Part shown: positions 1-5,761 of the stretch, piece by piece
Position numbering within the stretch: the first letter of the stretch is position 1
How the letters are laid out: every line of letters begins with the position of its first letter
Assembly: GCA_031255875.1 (NCBI GenBank)
Contig: JAIRRR010000244.1
Span: 1 to 5,921, forward strand
Source: Treponema sp.
Lineage (GTDB): Bacteria > Spirochaetota > Spirochaetia > Treponematales > Breznakiellaceae
Length of the DNA: 5,921 nt
Reading direction: 5' to 3'
The notes under the pieces: model-generated
What the model saw: the letters and a program-made list of their open reading frames with translations, nothing else
What the model was told of the DNA's origin: nothing
The model's database searches: none
Translations under genes and position numbers: made by a program

Positions 1-825
1 CGCGTTTTCAGCAGCCTGCGCCGGGACGGCCGCCACAGAGGCCGGCTGACCGGCAGGGGCCGTTTCAAGGGCTGCAGGCGGCCCCAGCGAGACGGCGCCC
101 CTGCCGGGAAAGAGGAACCACATGGCGGACGAAGCCCCGGCAACCTGCCGCCGGGGGTCTTCTTCAAAACTTCCGGCCTCCGGGCTTAGGGGGAATTCGG
201 CGCGGAGCCGGTCCCGGTAAGATTCATCCCCGGTAATTTTCCACAGGGCGTATAAAACCGTACTCTTCCGCTCGGGATAGTCCGCGCCGCCTTCCCCGGA
301 AACGCCCAGAAGGGAGGCAAGCACCCGGGTATCCCCGGTTTTTAGCGCGTAGGCAAGGCCGCCCAGGAACCTTGCTTCCCTAAGCTGCGCCGGGTCCCTG
401 CCCGATACCAGTACCATCTGGACCCCGGATTCCGCCCTCTCCGTTTCGCCAAGGGCGAGGTAGCAGCGGACGGCATCCAGCAGGCTGCGGTCATCCCTGT
501 TTTCCGGATCGGCAAAGGCGGCCCGGTTAAAAGCGCCCGCCGCCCCTTCCGGATTTCCGGAAAGGAGGAGGAGCCTCCCAAGCCGGACAAGGCTGTCGTG
601 CAATTCCGGGAAGGGGAGTCCGGGGCTTGATATCCGCCGTTCCAAAAGGGGGACCTCGTCGGCCAGAAGCGCGGCGCCCGCGGCCTGGGCGCGCAGTTCA
701 AGGGGGAAAGCGCCCATCAGCATGAAAAGCGCGAGTGCCGCGAGATACGCCCGGGGCAGGCCGCCTTGAAACCGGCGCTTTCTAGTCAATGCCGTAGGTA
801 CCGTCGTCTTTATAAGGACTCTCAT
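1..825 (-). CDS. Exported TPR-like protein, 3' end outside window (possible SPOR-type C-terminus)
   Basis: An open frame enters from the window edge with no stop over 275 codons. Residues 15-19 are basic (RKRRF), residues 25-40 form a hydrophobic core, and an A-Q-A motif at 46-48 suggests signal peptidase I cleavage before Ala49, so the protein is probably periplasmic. Residues 75-165 read as paired amphipathic helices of TPR type (for example 'GNPEGAAGAFNRAAFADPEN'), with a further repeat-like helix ending 'YRDRLRAEFPLSPEA' near 203-217. From residue 248 the chain becomes Ala/Pro-rich, like a linker. A peptidoglycan-binding SPOR domain beyond the edge is a guess from similar spirochaete proteins. 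The start is uncertain: ATG at 825 has a GGA motif 5 nt upstream but overlaps the preceding gene by 44 nt. TTG at 789 overlaps it by 8 nt, has no visible Shine-Dalgarno, and still keeps the whole signal peptide. Specific function unknown. Confidence 0.72.
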   Translation of the reverse strand, partial: MRVLIKTTVPTALTRKRRFQGGLPRAYLAALALFMLMGAFPLELRAQAAGAALLADEVPLLERRISSPGLPFPELHDSLVRLGRLLLLSGNPEGAAGAFNRAAFADPENRDDRSLLDAVRCYLALGETERAESGVQMVLVSGRDPAQLREARFLGGLAYALKTGDTRVLASLLGVSGEGGADYPERKSTVLYALWKITGDESYRDRLRAEFPLSPEAGSFEEDPRRQVAGASSAMWFLFPGRGAVSLGPPAALETAPAGQPASVAAVPAQAAENA

Positions 826-1141
826 TTTCTTCCGGCTCCGATCTTCCCCGCAGCGCGTCTTCCCGCGAATCCCCCCTGCCTTTGGCCCGGTTCTTTCCCT
901 CCTTTTTCGCGGGCCGGGATTCCCCGTTCCGTTTCCGGTTTTTTCTAATCCGGATAGAAATCGCTATAGGAACGGACGCCAAAAGCCCCAGCACAAACGA
1001 GACGAAAGCGGTAAAAAATACCGGTACATCCGGGAGTCTCGCGAACCCGAAAGAAATGTCGCACTTGTTTTCCAGATTGAAGCCGATGAATACGAGGAAG
1101 ACCGCGCATAAAGCAATAAACCCGATAAATTTTAGCACCAT
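782..1141 (-). CDS. LapA-domain (DUF1049-like) small inner-membrane protein
   Basis: A 119-residue protein with two hydrophobic segments, about residues 2-21 and 40-63, separated by a short loop containing 'NLENKCDISFGF'. This two-helix hairpin with a polar N-x-x-x loop is the layout of the LapA/YciS family. After the second helix comes a long cytosolic tail (about 64-119) that is very rich in Arg, Lys, Glu and Gly and looks disordered. In E. coli LapA takes part in lipopolysaccharide assembly control with the TPR protein LapB; that role cannot be assumed here, particularly if the host lacks LPS. The ATG at 1141 has a GGAG motif 5 nt upstream (1150-1147). The gene follows miaB after 72 nt and overlaps the downstream TPR-like gene, which suggests translational coupling. 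Family call is fairly confident, function is not. Confidence 0.75.
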   Translation of the reverse strand: MVLKFIGFIALCAVFLVFIGFNLENKCDISFGFARLPDVPVFFTAFVSFVLGLLASVPIAISIRIRKNRKRNGESRPAKKEGKNRAKGRGDSREDALRGRSEPEENESPYKDDGTYGID

Positions 1142-1172
1142 AAAAACTCCGAAATTTTAAAATCCGGCTATC

Positions 1173-1210
1173 CAGGAGGGGCCGGTCTTGAAGCGGCCGG
1201 GCTGCCCCTG
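1173..1210. other. GC-rich imperfect hairpin in the miaB-LapA gap
   Basis: In the 72-nt gap after the miaB stop, GGCCG (1180-1184) and CGGCC (1194-1198) form a 5-bp stem with a 9-nt loop. Outer CAGG and CCTG arms (1173-1176, 1207-1210) can extend it with bulges. It lacks a U-run directly downstream on the minus strand, so it is not a standard intrinsic terminator. It could be a partial attenuator or an mRNA stability element between miaB and the LapA-like gene, or chance in GC-rich DNA. Confidence 0.25.
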
Positions 1211-1213
1211 TAT

Positions 1214-2551
1214 TTACAAAAATTCCAGACGCTCCGCCCTAAAGGTATTCCCCCTGAGCGACGAAAGGGTCGCGCGGGCAAAGGACCCTATAAGGGAAGC
1301 GTCGCCAGGAACCGCGACCATTTCATCCCGTTCAGTACGGGTTATTAATTCATCGGCATTTTTCCGTGAAATCCCCTCAATTAAAACCGTTTCCTGTTCC
1401 CCTATCCGGTTTTTAAGGAGTTCTTTCGTGTGTTTTTTTTGCAGCGCGATAACGCGGCCCAGCCGTTCCCGTTTTACTTTGTCGTCTATGCGGCCGGGAA
1501 GCGCGAAGGCGGCCGTCCCCTCACGGGGGTTGTAGTGGTACATATACGCATAAAGAAACTTTACCTCTTCCATTAAATCCAGGGTAAGCCGCACGTCCTC
1601 TTCGGTTTCGCCGGGAAAGCCGACGAGTATGTCCGTGGAAAGGCTGATACCGGGCATCGCCTCCCGTATCTCCCTTACAAGGGCGAGGTAGCTTTCGCGG
1701 GTGTAGTTCCGGTTCATGGCCCTAAGGACGGCATCGGAGCCGTGCTGGACGCAGAGGTGGAGGTGGCGGCAAAATACCGGGTTGTCCGCCATGGCCCGGA
1801 TAGCCCGGGGAGAAAAATCCCTGGGATTTGCCGACAAGAAACGTACCCAGCGGACCGATGTTTCTTTAAGCGCCCCGGCCACAAGCTCGAGAAGCCCGGG
1901 GAAATCCAAAACCCCGCCGCCCTCCTCCCAGCGGTATGTGTTCACGTTCTGCCCCAGAAGGCATATCTCCCGCACTCCCTTTTCCGAGAGGCGGCGTATC
2001 TCCTCCAGAATCGAGGAAGGGGAACGGGAAATTTCCCGGCCCCGCACATAGGGGACTATGCAGTAGGAACAGAAGTTGTTACAGCCGTGCATGATGGGTA
2101 CAAAAGAACGGAACTGCCCTTTTTCAAGGTGAAACGATGAAAACACAAACGCGGGCTCGACGCCGGCCGGATCCGGGAGCGCCTCCCGGCCTCCCCTCTC
2201 GGCGGCCTCTAGTATTTGGGGGAAAACCGAGCGCGCGCCGGTCCCCATTACATAGTCAACGGCGCGGTACTCTTCCCGCAGTTTCCCGCCAAGCCGCTGG
2301 GCCATGCAGCCGGCCACCACCAGGGTAAAGGCGCGGGCTTCTTTCTTTTTTTTCAGCGCCGCGTATTGGGCAAGCCGCCCAAGGACCCGCTTTTCGGCGG
2401 TCTCCCGCACGGAGCAGGTGTTGAGCAGCACGAGATCGGCGTCTTCCCCCTTTTCCGCAGCGGACCAGCCGCGCTCCCGGAGTATTTCCGCCAGCGCCGC
2501 CGACTCCGCCGTGTTCATCTGGCAGCCGTAGGTCTCGAAAAAAAAGGTCAC
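1214..2551 (-). CDS. miaB: tRNA-2-methylthio-N6-isopentenyladenosine37 synthase (MiaB)
   Basis: Radical-SAM methylthiotransferase that converts i6A37 to ms2i6A37 in tRNAs reading UNN codons, acting in the cytosol with two [4Fe-4S] clusters. At 445 residues it has normal family length and complete domain order. The N-terminal UPF0004 domain starts 'ETYGCQMN' with cluster cysteines C10, C46 and C82. The radical-SAM motif is C157-x3-C161-x2-C164 in 'GCNNFCSYCIVPYVRGRE'. 'DILVGFPGETEED' lies near 307-319, and a C-terminal TRAM domain spans about 378-441. The 'N-T-C-S-V-R' stretch and the 'YGCQMN' opening favour MiaB over MtaB or RimO. The start is GTG at 2551 and overlaps the TGA of the upstream membrane gene by 4 nt (GTGA), with a weak GAAGAG 3 nt upstream, so translation is probably coupled. 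Oddities are three 8-nt A/T homopolymers and a 'HLHLCVQHGS' variant of the usual HLPVQSGS-type motif. Function is confident. Confidence 0.96.
   Translation of the reverse strand: MTFFFETYGCQMNTAESAALAEILRERGWSAAEKGEDADLVLLNTCSVRETAEKRVLGRLAQYAALKKKKEARAFTLVVAGCMAQRLGGKLREEYRAVDYVMGTGARSVFPQILEAAERGGREALPDPAGVEPAFVFSSFHLEKGQFRSFVPIMHGCNNFCSYCIVPYVRGREISRSPSSILEEIRRLSEKGVREICLLGQNVNTYRWEEGGGVLDFPGLLELVAGALKETSVRWVRFLSANPRDFSPRAIRAMADNPVFCRHLHLCVQHGSDAVLRAMNRNYTRESYLALVREIREAMPGISLSTDILVGFPGETEEDVRLTLDLMEEVKFLYAYMYHYNPREGTAAFALPGRIDDKVKRERLGRVIALQKKHTKELLKNRIGEQETVLIEGISRKNADELITRTERDEMVAVPGDASLIGSFARATLSSLRGNTFRAERLEFL
1433..1440. repeat. T8 homopolymer inside miaB (codons Gln-Lys-Lys)
   Basis: Eight consecutive T on the plus strand, read as CAA AAA AAA CAC in miaB (residues about 371-374). 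It is one of three 8-nt A/T tracts in this otherwise GC-rich gene and is a possible slippage site. Confidence 0.9.
2346..2353. repeat. T8 homopolymer inside miaB, in-frame A-AAA-AAG heptamer
   Basis: Eight T on the plus strand, read as CTG AAA AAA AAG in miaB (residues about 67-70, a Lys4 run). In the zero frame this contains A-AAA-AAG, the heptamer known from E. coli dnaX frameshifting. A -1 shift would reach a TGA after about 30 codons, just past Cys82. Whether shifting happens is unknown. Confidence 0.9.
2538..2545. repeat. A8 homopolymer at the 5' end of miaB
   Basis: Eight A on the plus strand, giving GTG ACC followed by eight T on the coding strand, so codons 3-5 are all Phe. A one-base change here would knock the frame out immediately after the start codon, a position typical of phase-variable tracts, although eight is short for that. 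Confidence 0.9.
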
Positions 2552-2925
2552 GTTCTCTTCTTGAGCTCCCGAAAGAATTTTAGGCCGTTCCAGATTCCCG
2601 CCGCGATAAGGCCCAGGGCGCCTATGCCCAGCAGGGACCCGGCAAAGTGCCGCACCCCGGGAACGCGCGACAATATTGACAGCACGCCGGCCGCCAGGAC
2701 GACAAGCCCGGGCTTGCGGTCATCCGGATCCTTCGAGATAACGGCGCCTATGCCGGCAATCCCCAATACCGCCCCGGCCGCTATCCCCGCGATGGGGAAA
2801 CGGGCGCCCAGAACAGCCAGCAATAACAGCCCCGCGCCGCCCGCAAGGCAGCCCACGGCCCTGACTCCCTGTTTGGCCAAAACATTGGCAGGGGTGTAGC
2901 CTTCCCCAGGTACTAGATCGTTCAT
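2548..2925 (-). CDS. Hypothetical small membrane protein, four predicted helices
   Basis: I do not recognise a family. The 125-residue protein has a short polar N-terminus and four hydrophobic segments at about 22-42, 44-63, 72-88 and 95-117. The only charged loop of note, 'SKDPDDRK' (64-71), lies between helices 2 and 3, and the C-terminus is basic (RELKKRT). The helices are rich in Gly, Ala, Ile and Leu with small-residue spacing that would allow tight packing. No signal-peptidase site or catalytic motif is visible. The ATG at 2925 follows the thiN stop by 27 nt and has no clear Shine-Dalgarno. The stop overlaps the GTG of miaB (GTGA), so the gene is almost certainly co-expressed with miaB. 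The coupling supports a real gene, but not a role in tRNA modification. Function unknown. Confidence 0.8.
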   Translation of the reverse strand: MNDLVPGEGYTPANVLAKQGVRAVGCLAGGAGLLLLAVLGARFPIAGIAAGAVLGIAGIGAVISKDPDDRKPGLVVLAAGVLSILSRVPGVRHFAGSLLGIGALGLIAAGIWNGLKFFRELKKRT

Positions 2926-2955
2926 GATTCAATAATAGCGAAAAAACCGGCTTTA
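2926..2955 (-). promoter_or_regulatory. AT-rich gap with possible internal promoter before the membrane gene
   Basis: The thiN-membrane gene gap is AT-rich against a GC-rich background. On the minus strand it carries TATTAT (2937-2932), one mismatch from TATAAT, ending 6 nt before the ATG. No convincing -35 hexamer is present at the expected spacing. If used, transcription would start at or very near the start codon, matching the missing Shine-Dalgarno. The T6 run in the gap has no GC stem before it, so it does not look like a terminator. Confidence 0.25.
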
Positions 2956-3588
2956 TATAAGGGGTGACAGTATTAAAAAATCCCCCAGGACGGCGCTGAC
3001 GCTAAAACCGCCTTCCGGGGCCTCGTTGCTGATCCCGAAGAAACCCCGGTCCCAGGCGAGCCCGCCAAGCGGCCACTTGAGGCCGAGGCTTTCGGCCTTC
3101 CAAGGGCCGGCCCCCAGGGGAAATACCGAAATCCCCCTGAGCGCCCCCCCTCCTGTCCCGGGGAAGTCAAGCCGCCCGCCGCAGCCCAGGCGGCGTATGT
3201 CCTCGCGTCCTGTAATCCAGCGGTCCGGGGAAGGGTCCCGCTCAAAGAGCGAGCGTATTGCCAAAAGGTGGTCAGTCCTGCCGCCGCCGCCGCCGAAAAG
3301 CCACGCCTCGCCGCAGCCCTGTTCCCAGAGCAGTTTCAGGGCCAGCTCGGTATCGGTAAAGTCCTTCCCGCAGGGATAGCGGACAACCCGTTCCGGGGGA
3401 TAGGAGTCAAGCCGCCCCGGGTCGTCAAGGGAATCCATGTCCCCGACGATCCAGTCCGGGCGTATGCCGGCTTTTTCGGCGGCGATCAGCCCCGAATCGG
3501 CGGCGACAACAAGGCAGGCGGCCCCCGCAAGCCGCCTGCACACGGTTTCCGCAGGCCCTTCCCCGCCGATAAAAGCTATCCCCCTCAT
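2953..3588 (-). CDS. thiN: Thiamine pyrophosphokinase
   Basis: Transfers a pyrophosphate group from ATP to thiamine, giving thiamine diphosphate, a cofactor for transketolase and 2-oxoacid enzymes; cytosolic, normally a dimer. The 211-residue length is normal. Family motifs appear in order: 'AADSG' (29-33), 'DWIVGDMDS' (45-53), the metal/ATP-binding 'KDFTDTELAL' (75-84), the glycine loop 'GGGGGRTDH' (99-107) and the thiamine-site 'GISNE' (185-189) in the C-terminal beta domain. The ATG at 3588 has a strong GGGGGAGG Shine-Dalgarno 5 nt upstream (3601-3594), which fixes the start. The gene leads the minus-strand block and is divergent from cca. The usual variable residue of the glycine loop is itself Gly, so a (CCG)5 tract encodes five glycines. 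No thiamine-biosynthesis gene is adjacent and no TPP riboswitch fits in the 50-bp upstream gap. A salvage role is therefore plausible but unproven. Confidence 0.95.
   Translation of the reverse strand: MRGIAFIGGEGPAETVCRRLAGAACLVVAADSGLIAAEKAGIRPDWIVGDMDSLDDPGRLDSYPPERVVRYPCGKDFTDTELALKLLWEQGCGEAWLFGGGGGRTDHLLAIRSLFERDPSPDRWITGREDIRRLGCGGRLDFPGTGGGALRGISVFPLGAGPWKAESLGLKWPLGGLAWDRGFFGISNEAPEGGFSVSAVLGDFLILSPLI
3281..3295. repeat. (CCG)5 trinucleotide tract encoding the thiN glycine loop
   Basis: Five perfect CCG units on the plus strand, read GGC x5 as Gly99-Gly103 of the thiamine pyrophosphokinase loop directly before Arg104-Thr-Asp-His. The family consensus is GGxGGRxDH, so the length is normal. 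Gain or loss of a unit would alter the active-site loop without shifting the frame. Confidence 0.85.
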
Positions 3589-3610
3589 CCCGGCCTCCCC
3601 CTTCCGAAAG

Positions 3611-3646
3611 CGCCCTCAGTATACTATTCTATTCCCCGATGAACAA
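3611..3646. promoter_or_regulatory. Divergent thiN/cca promoter region with palindromic -10 element
   Basis: The 50-bp gap between the two start codons holds AGTATACT (3618-3625), a perfect palindrome that gives TATACT, one mismatch from TATAAT, on both strands. On the minus strand TTGTTC (3646-3641) lies 17 bp upstream of TATACT. It matches the -35 consensus in its first three bases and would give thiN a leader of roughly 20 nt carrying the Shine-Dalgarno. On the plus strand the same -10 would place the cca transcript start about 6-8 nt before its ATG, with no clear -35. The thiN -35 would lie within the first codons of cca, so the two promoters would exclude each other. Positions are read by eye. 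Confidence 0.45.
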
Positions 3647-5009
3647 TGTCCCGGTCGATCCCCTGCTGAAAGAAATCGCCTCCTACTTTACAAACCGGGG
3701 GAAACAGGCCTACCTTGTCGGCGGCGCGGTGCGGGACCTGCTCCTGGGGAAGAAAGCCGCAGACTGGGACCTGGCCGTTGACGCCAGGCCCGAAGAAGTC
3801 ATGTCCATGTTCCGCCGGGTCATCCCCACCGGGATCAAACACGGGACCGTCACGGTAGTCTACAAGGGCGTCTCCGTCGAAGTGACCACTTTCCGCACCG
3901 AATCCGGCTACAGCGACGGCAGGCGGCCCGACCGGGTGGAATACGCCCCTTCCATCGGGGAGGATCTTTCCCGCAGGGACTTCACCATGAACGCGCTCGC
4001 GGCCCGCCTCCCCTCGGGGAAGCTCGTCGATCCCTTCGGCGGCGCGGCGGACATAAAAAGCGGGACCATCCGCTGCGTCGGCAGGCCTGCGGAGCGCTTT
4101 TCCGAAGACGGGCTGAGGCCCGTGCGGGCGCTGCGCTTCGCAAGCCAGCTGGGTTTTTCCGTGGAAAGGGAAACCCTGGACGCCATTCCCGGCGCCCTCG
4201 GCATTACCGCGAAAGTCTCCCCGGAACGCATACGGGACGAATTTGAAAAGATCGTCGCGAGCGGCAGGCCCTCGACGGCCCTGCTGCTCATGGAAAAAAC
4301 AGGGCTCCTGGAACTCCTGTTTCCGGATTTGGCGCAATGCCGCTCGATAGAGCAGAAAGGCTGCCACCGTTACGACGTGCTCGACCATTCGCTGCTTGCC
4401 TGCGATTTTGCCGCCCGCAGGCAGTACTCCCAAACCGTGCGCCTCGCCGCCCTGTTCCACGATCTGGGTAAAAAGCCTACGCTGAGTATTGGCCCGGACG
4501 GGAACCGCACTTTTTACCAGCATGAAAGAGAATCCGTCCGCCTTTCCCGGAACATACTCAGGCAGTACCGCTACCCAAACGCGGCAATAGACGCCGTGGC
4601 CCACCTTATCGGCGAGCACATGTTCCACTATACCGAAGACTGGGGCGATGCCGCGGTACGCCGCTTTATTGCCCGGGCCGGCGAGGAAAATCTCGGCGAA
4701 CTCTTCCGGCTCCGCCTTGCCGACGCGTTCGGGACTTCGGGCGCGGAGCCTGCGGCGGACTTCCTCCTCCCCCTGATAAACCGGGTGGAAGACGCCCTCT
4801 CAAAGAGCCGGGCTCTTTCCCTTAAAGATCTTGCCGTCTCCGGGAAAGACCTTATCGCGTCGGGGATAAAGCCGGGCAAACACATGGGCATTATCCTGAA
4901 CGAGCTGCTCGAAGCGGTACTGGACGACCCGGCGCTTAACAGCCGTGAAAAATTACTGGAAATCGCGGAAAAGATCAACAAAAGGTACTATGCCCCGTCT
5001 TTCCCGTAG
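3639..5009 (+). CDS. cca: CCA tRNA nucleotidyltransferase with HD domain
   Basis: Adds or repairs the 3'-terminal CCA of tRNA without a nucleic-acid template; cytosolic. The 456-residue protein begins with a poly(A)-polymerase-type head: 'VGGAVRDLLLG' (27-37), the metal-binding pair D42/D44 in 'DWDLAVD', 'RRDFTMNAL' (112-120) and the nucleotide-selecting 'EDGLRPVRALRFASQLGF' (156-173, with E156, D157, R160). An RNA-binding middle section includes 'ERIRDEFEKIV' (196-206). An HD phosphohydrolase-type domain follows with H250, the H274-D275 pair in 'FHDLGKKP', and H295 and H327. This is the class II architecture with HD domain; a CC-only or A-only adding enzyme, or a poly(A) polymerase, cannot be excluded by eye but is less likely for a single copy. 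The ATG at 3639 has no recognisable Shine-Dalgarno. The gene runs opposite to thiN and ends inside rnc with a 22-bp convergent overlap. Confidence 0.94.
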   Translation: MNNVPVDPLLKEIASYFTNRGKQAYLVGGAVRDLLLGKKAADWDLAVDARPEEVMSMFRRVIPTGIKHGTVTVVYKGVSVEVTTFRTESGYSDGRRPDRVEYAPSIGEDLSRRDFTMNALAARLPSGKLVDPFGGAADIKSGTIRCVGRPAERFSEDGLRPVRALRFASQLGFSVERETLDAIPGALGITAKVSPERIRDEFEKIVASGRPSTALLLMEKTGLLELLFPDLAQCRSIEQKGCHRYDVLDHSLLACDFAARRQYSQTVRLAALFHDLGKKPTLSIGPDGNRTFYQHERESVRLSRNILRQYRYPNAAIDAVAHLIGEHMFHYTEDWGDAAVRRFIARAGEENLGELFRLRLADAFGTSGAEPAADFLLPLINRVEDALSKSRALSLKDLAVSGKDLIASGIKPGKHMGIILNELLEAVLDDPALNSREKLLEIAEKINKRYYAPSFP

Positions 5010-5012
5010 TAC
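4985..5012. other. Inverted repeat spanning the convergent cca and rnc stop codons
   Basis: GTACTATG (4985-4992) and CGTAGTAC (5005-5012) pair over 8 bp with one G-U wobble in the plus-strand RNA, around a 12-nt loop; on the minus-strand RNA the same position is an A-C mismatch. Both stop codons lie within it. No T-run follows on either strand, so it is not a classical terminator. The repeat may arise simply because both protein tails encode Tyr-Tyr. It could still act as a 3'-end structure in the overlap. Confidence 0.4.
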
Positions 5013-5761
5013 TCGTAGGCCATCCGCGCGGCTTCCTGCTCCGCGCTTTTCTTGTTCTTCCCCGTTCCGGGGCCGAAAGTCCGACCGTTTACCGTAACTT
5101 CCGTCCAAAAGATATGGTCGTGGTCAGGGCCGGTCTTCTTTACCAGGCGGTAGTCGGGATAGACACGGAAAAGCCGCTGGCTCAGTTCCTGCAACAGCGA
5201 CTTGTAGTCCTGGTGATGGCGGTTGTCCCGGACCCGGCCGATCTCCGGCTCCATCCAGCGGCTCACGAAGGCAAAAACCGCCTTATACCCCGAATCCAGG
5301 TACAGGGCGCCGATAAGGGCTTCAAGGGCGTCGGCCAGTATGGCGTTCTTCTGCCTGCCGCCGGAATTCTCCTCCCCTTTGCCCAGGAGGAGCAGGGCAT
5401 CGATCCGCAGCTCCCGGGCGACCCCGGCCAGGACATCCTCGGAAACCACCACCGACTTGATCTTCGCAAGCTCCCCCTCGGCTTTGTCCGAAAGGTCCCG
5501 GTAAAGCAGGGCGGCGGTGACCGCCCCCAGAATAGCGTCCCCCAAAAATTCGAGCCGTTCGTTGTTGTTTTTGTTACCCGATTCGTTGGAAAGGGAGCGG
5601 TGGATAAAGGCCAGGTTTAAAAGCTGCGGGTTCTTAAAGTGCACATTGGCGGCCTTTTGAAACACCGCCAATGTCTTCTTTCTGCCGGAATCCAGAAAAA
5701 AGAAACCGGAAGAGGGCGATTCGTTTTTATTCTTGCTGCGATTTAATGTATTCGTAGGCAT
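4988..5761 (-). CDS. rnc: Ribonuclease III
   Basis: Endonuclease that cleaves double-stranded RNA, processing rRNA precursors and structured mRNAs; a homodimer in the cytosol. From the ATG at 5761 it is 257 residues. The catalytic domain carries the signature 'NERLEFLGDAILG' (67-79) with E68, E71 and D75, and the second metal-site pair D144 and E147 in 'LADALEALIGALYLD', matching E. coli E38, E41, D45, D114 and E117. A dsRNA-binding domain follows from about 184 ('DYKSLLQELSQ') to 253, including 'GTGKNKKSAEQEAA'. The first 30 residues are polar and poorly conserved. The frame stays open to 5842, but those extra codons are antisense-free acpP sequence read in another frame. ATG 5761 overlaps acpP by 35 nt and lacks a good Shine-Dalgarno. 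TTG at 5671 is a compact alternative that would still keep the whole catalytic domain. The gene follows acpP and overlaps the cca 3' end. Confidence 0.94.
   Translation of the reverse strand: MPTNTLNRSKNKNESPSSGFFFLDSGRKKTLAVFQKAANVHFKNPQLLNLAFIHRSLSNESGNKNNNERLEFLGDAILGAVTAALLYRDLSDKAEGELAKIKSVVVSEDVLAGVARELRIDALLLLGKGEENSGGRQKNAILADALEALIGALYLDSGYKAVFAFVSRWMEPEIGRVRDNRHHQDYKSLLQELSQRLFRVYPDYRLVKKTGPDHDHIFWTEVTVNGRTFGPGTGKNKKSAEQEAARMAYEYYGKDGA

Noticed and set aside
342..701. 119-codon minus-strand frame inside the exported TPR-like gene
   Set aside because: Arg/Pro/Ser-rich translation in a shifted frame. The neighbouring frame is open across the whole region and has a signal peptide and TPR-like helices.
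2216..2899. 227-codon plus-strand frame across the miaB start and membrane gene
   Set aside because: Antisense to two supported genes that meet in a GTGA overlap; low-complexity Pro/Ala/Arg composition and no domain seen.
2930..2955. T6 run after thiN as an intrinsic terminator
   Set aside because: No GC-rich stem precedes the T-run on the minus strand, and the next gene follows within 27 nt.
3589..3638. TPP riboswitch upstream of thiN
   Set aside because: The whole gap to cca is 50 bp and shows none of the conserved TPP-aptamer sequence.
3624..4628. 334-codon open frame on the minus strand opposite cca
   Set aside because: It is the antisense shadow of cca, whose plus-strand frame has all catalytic motifs. 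The shadow protein shows no recognisable domain; long antisense frames are expected in GC-rich genes.
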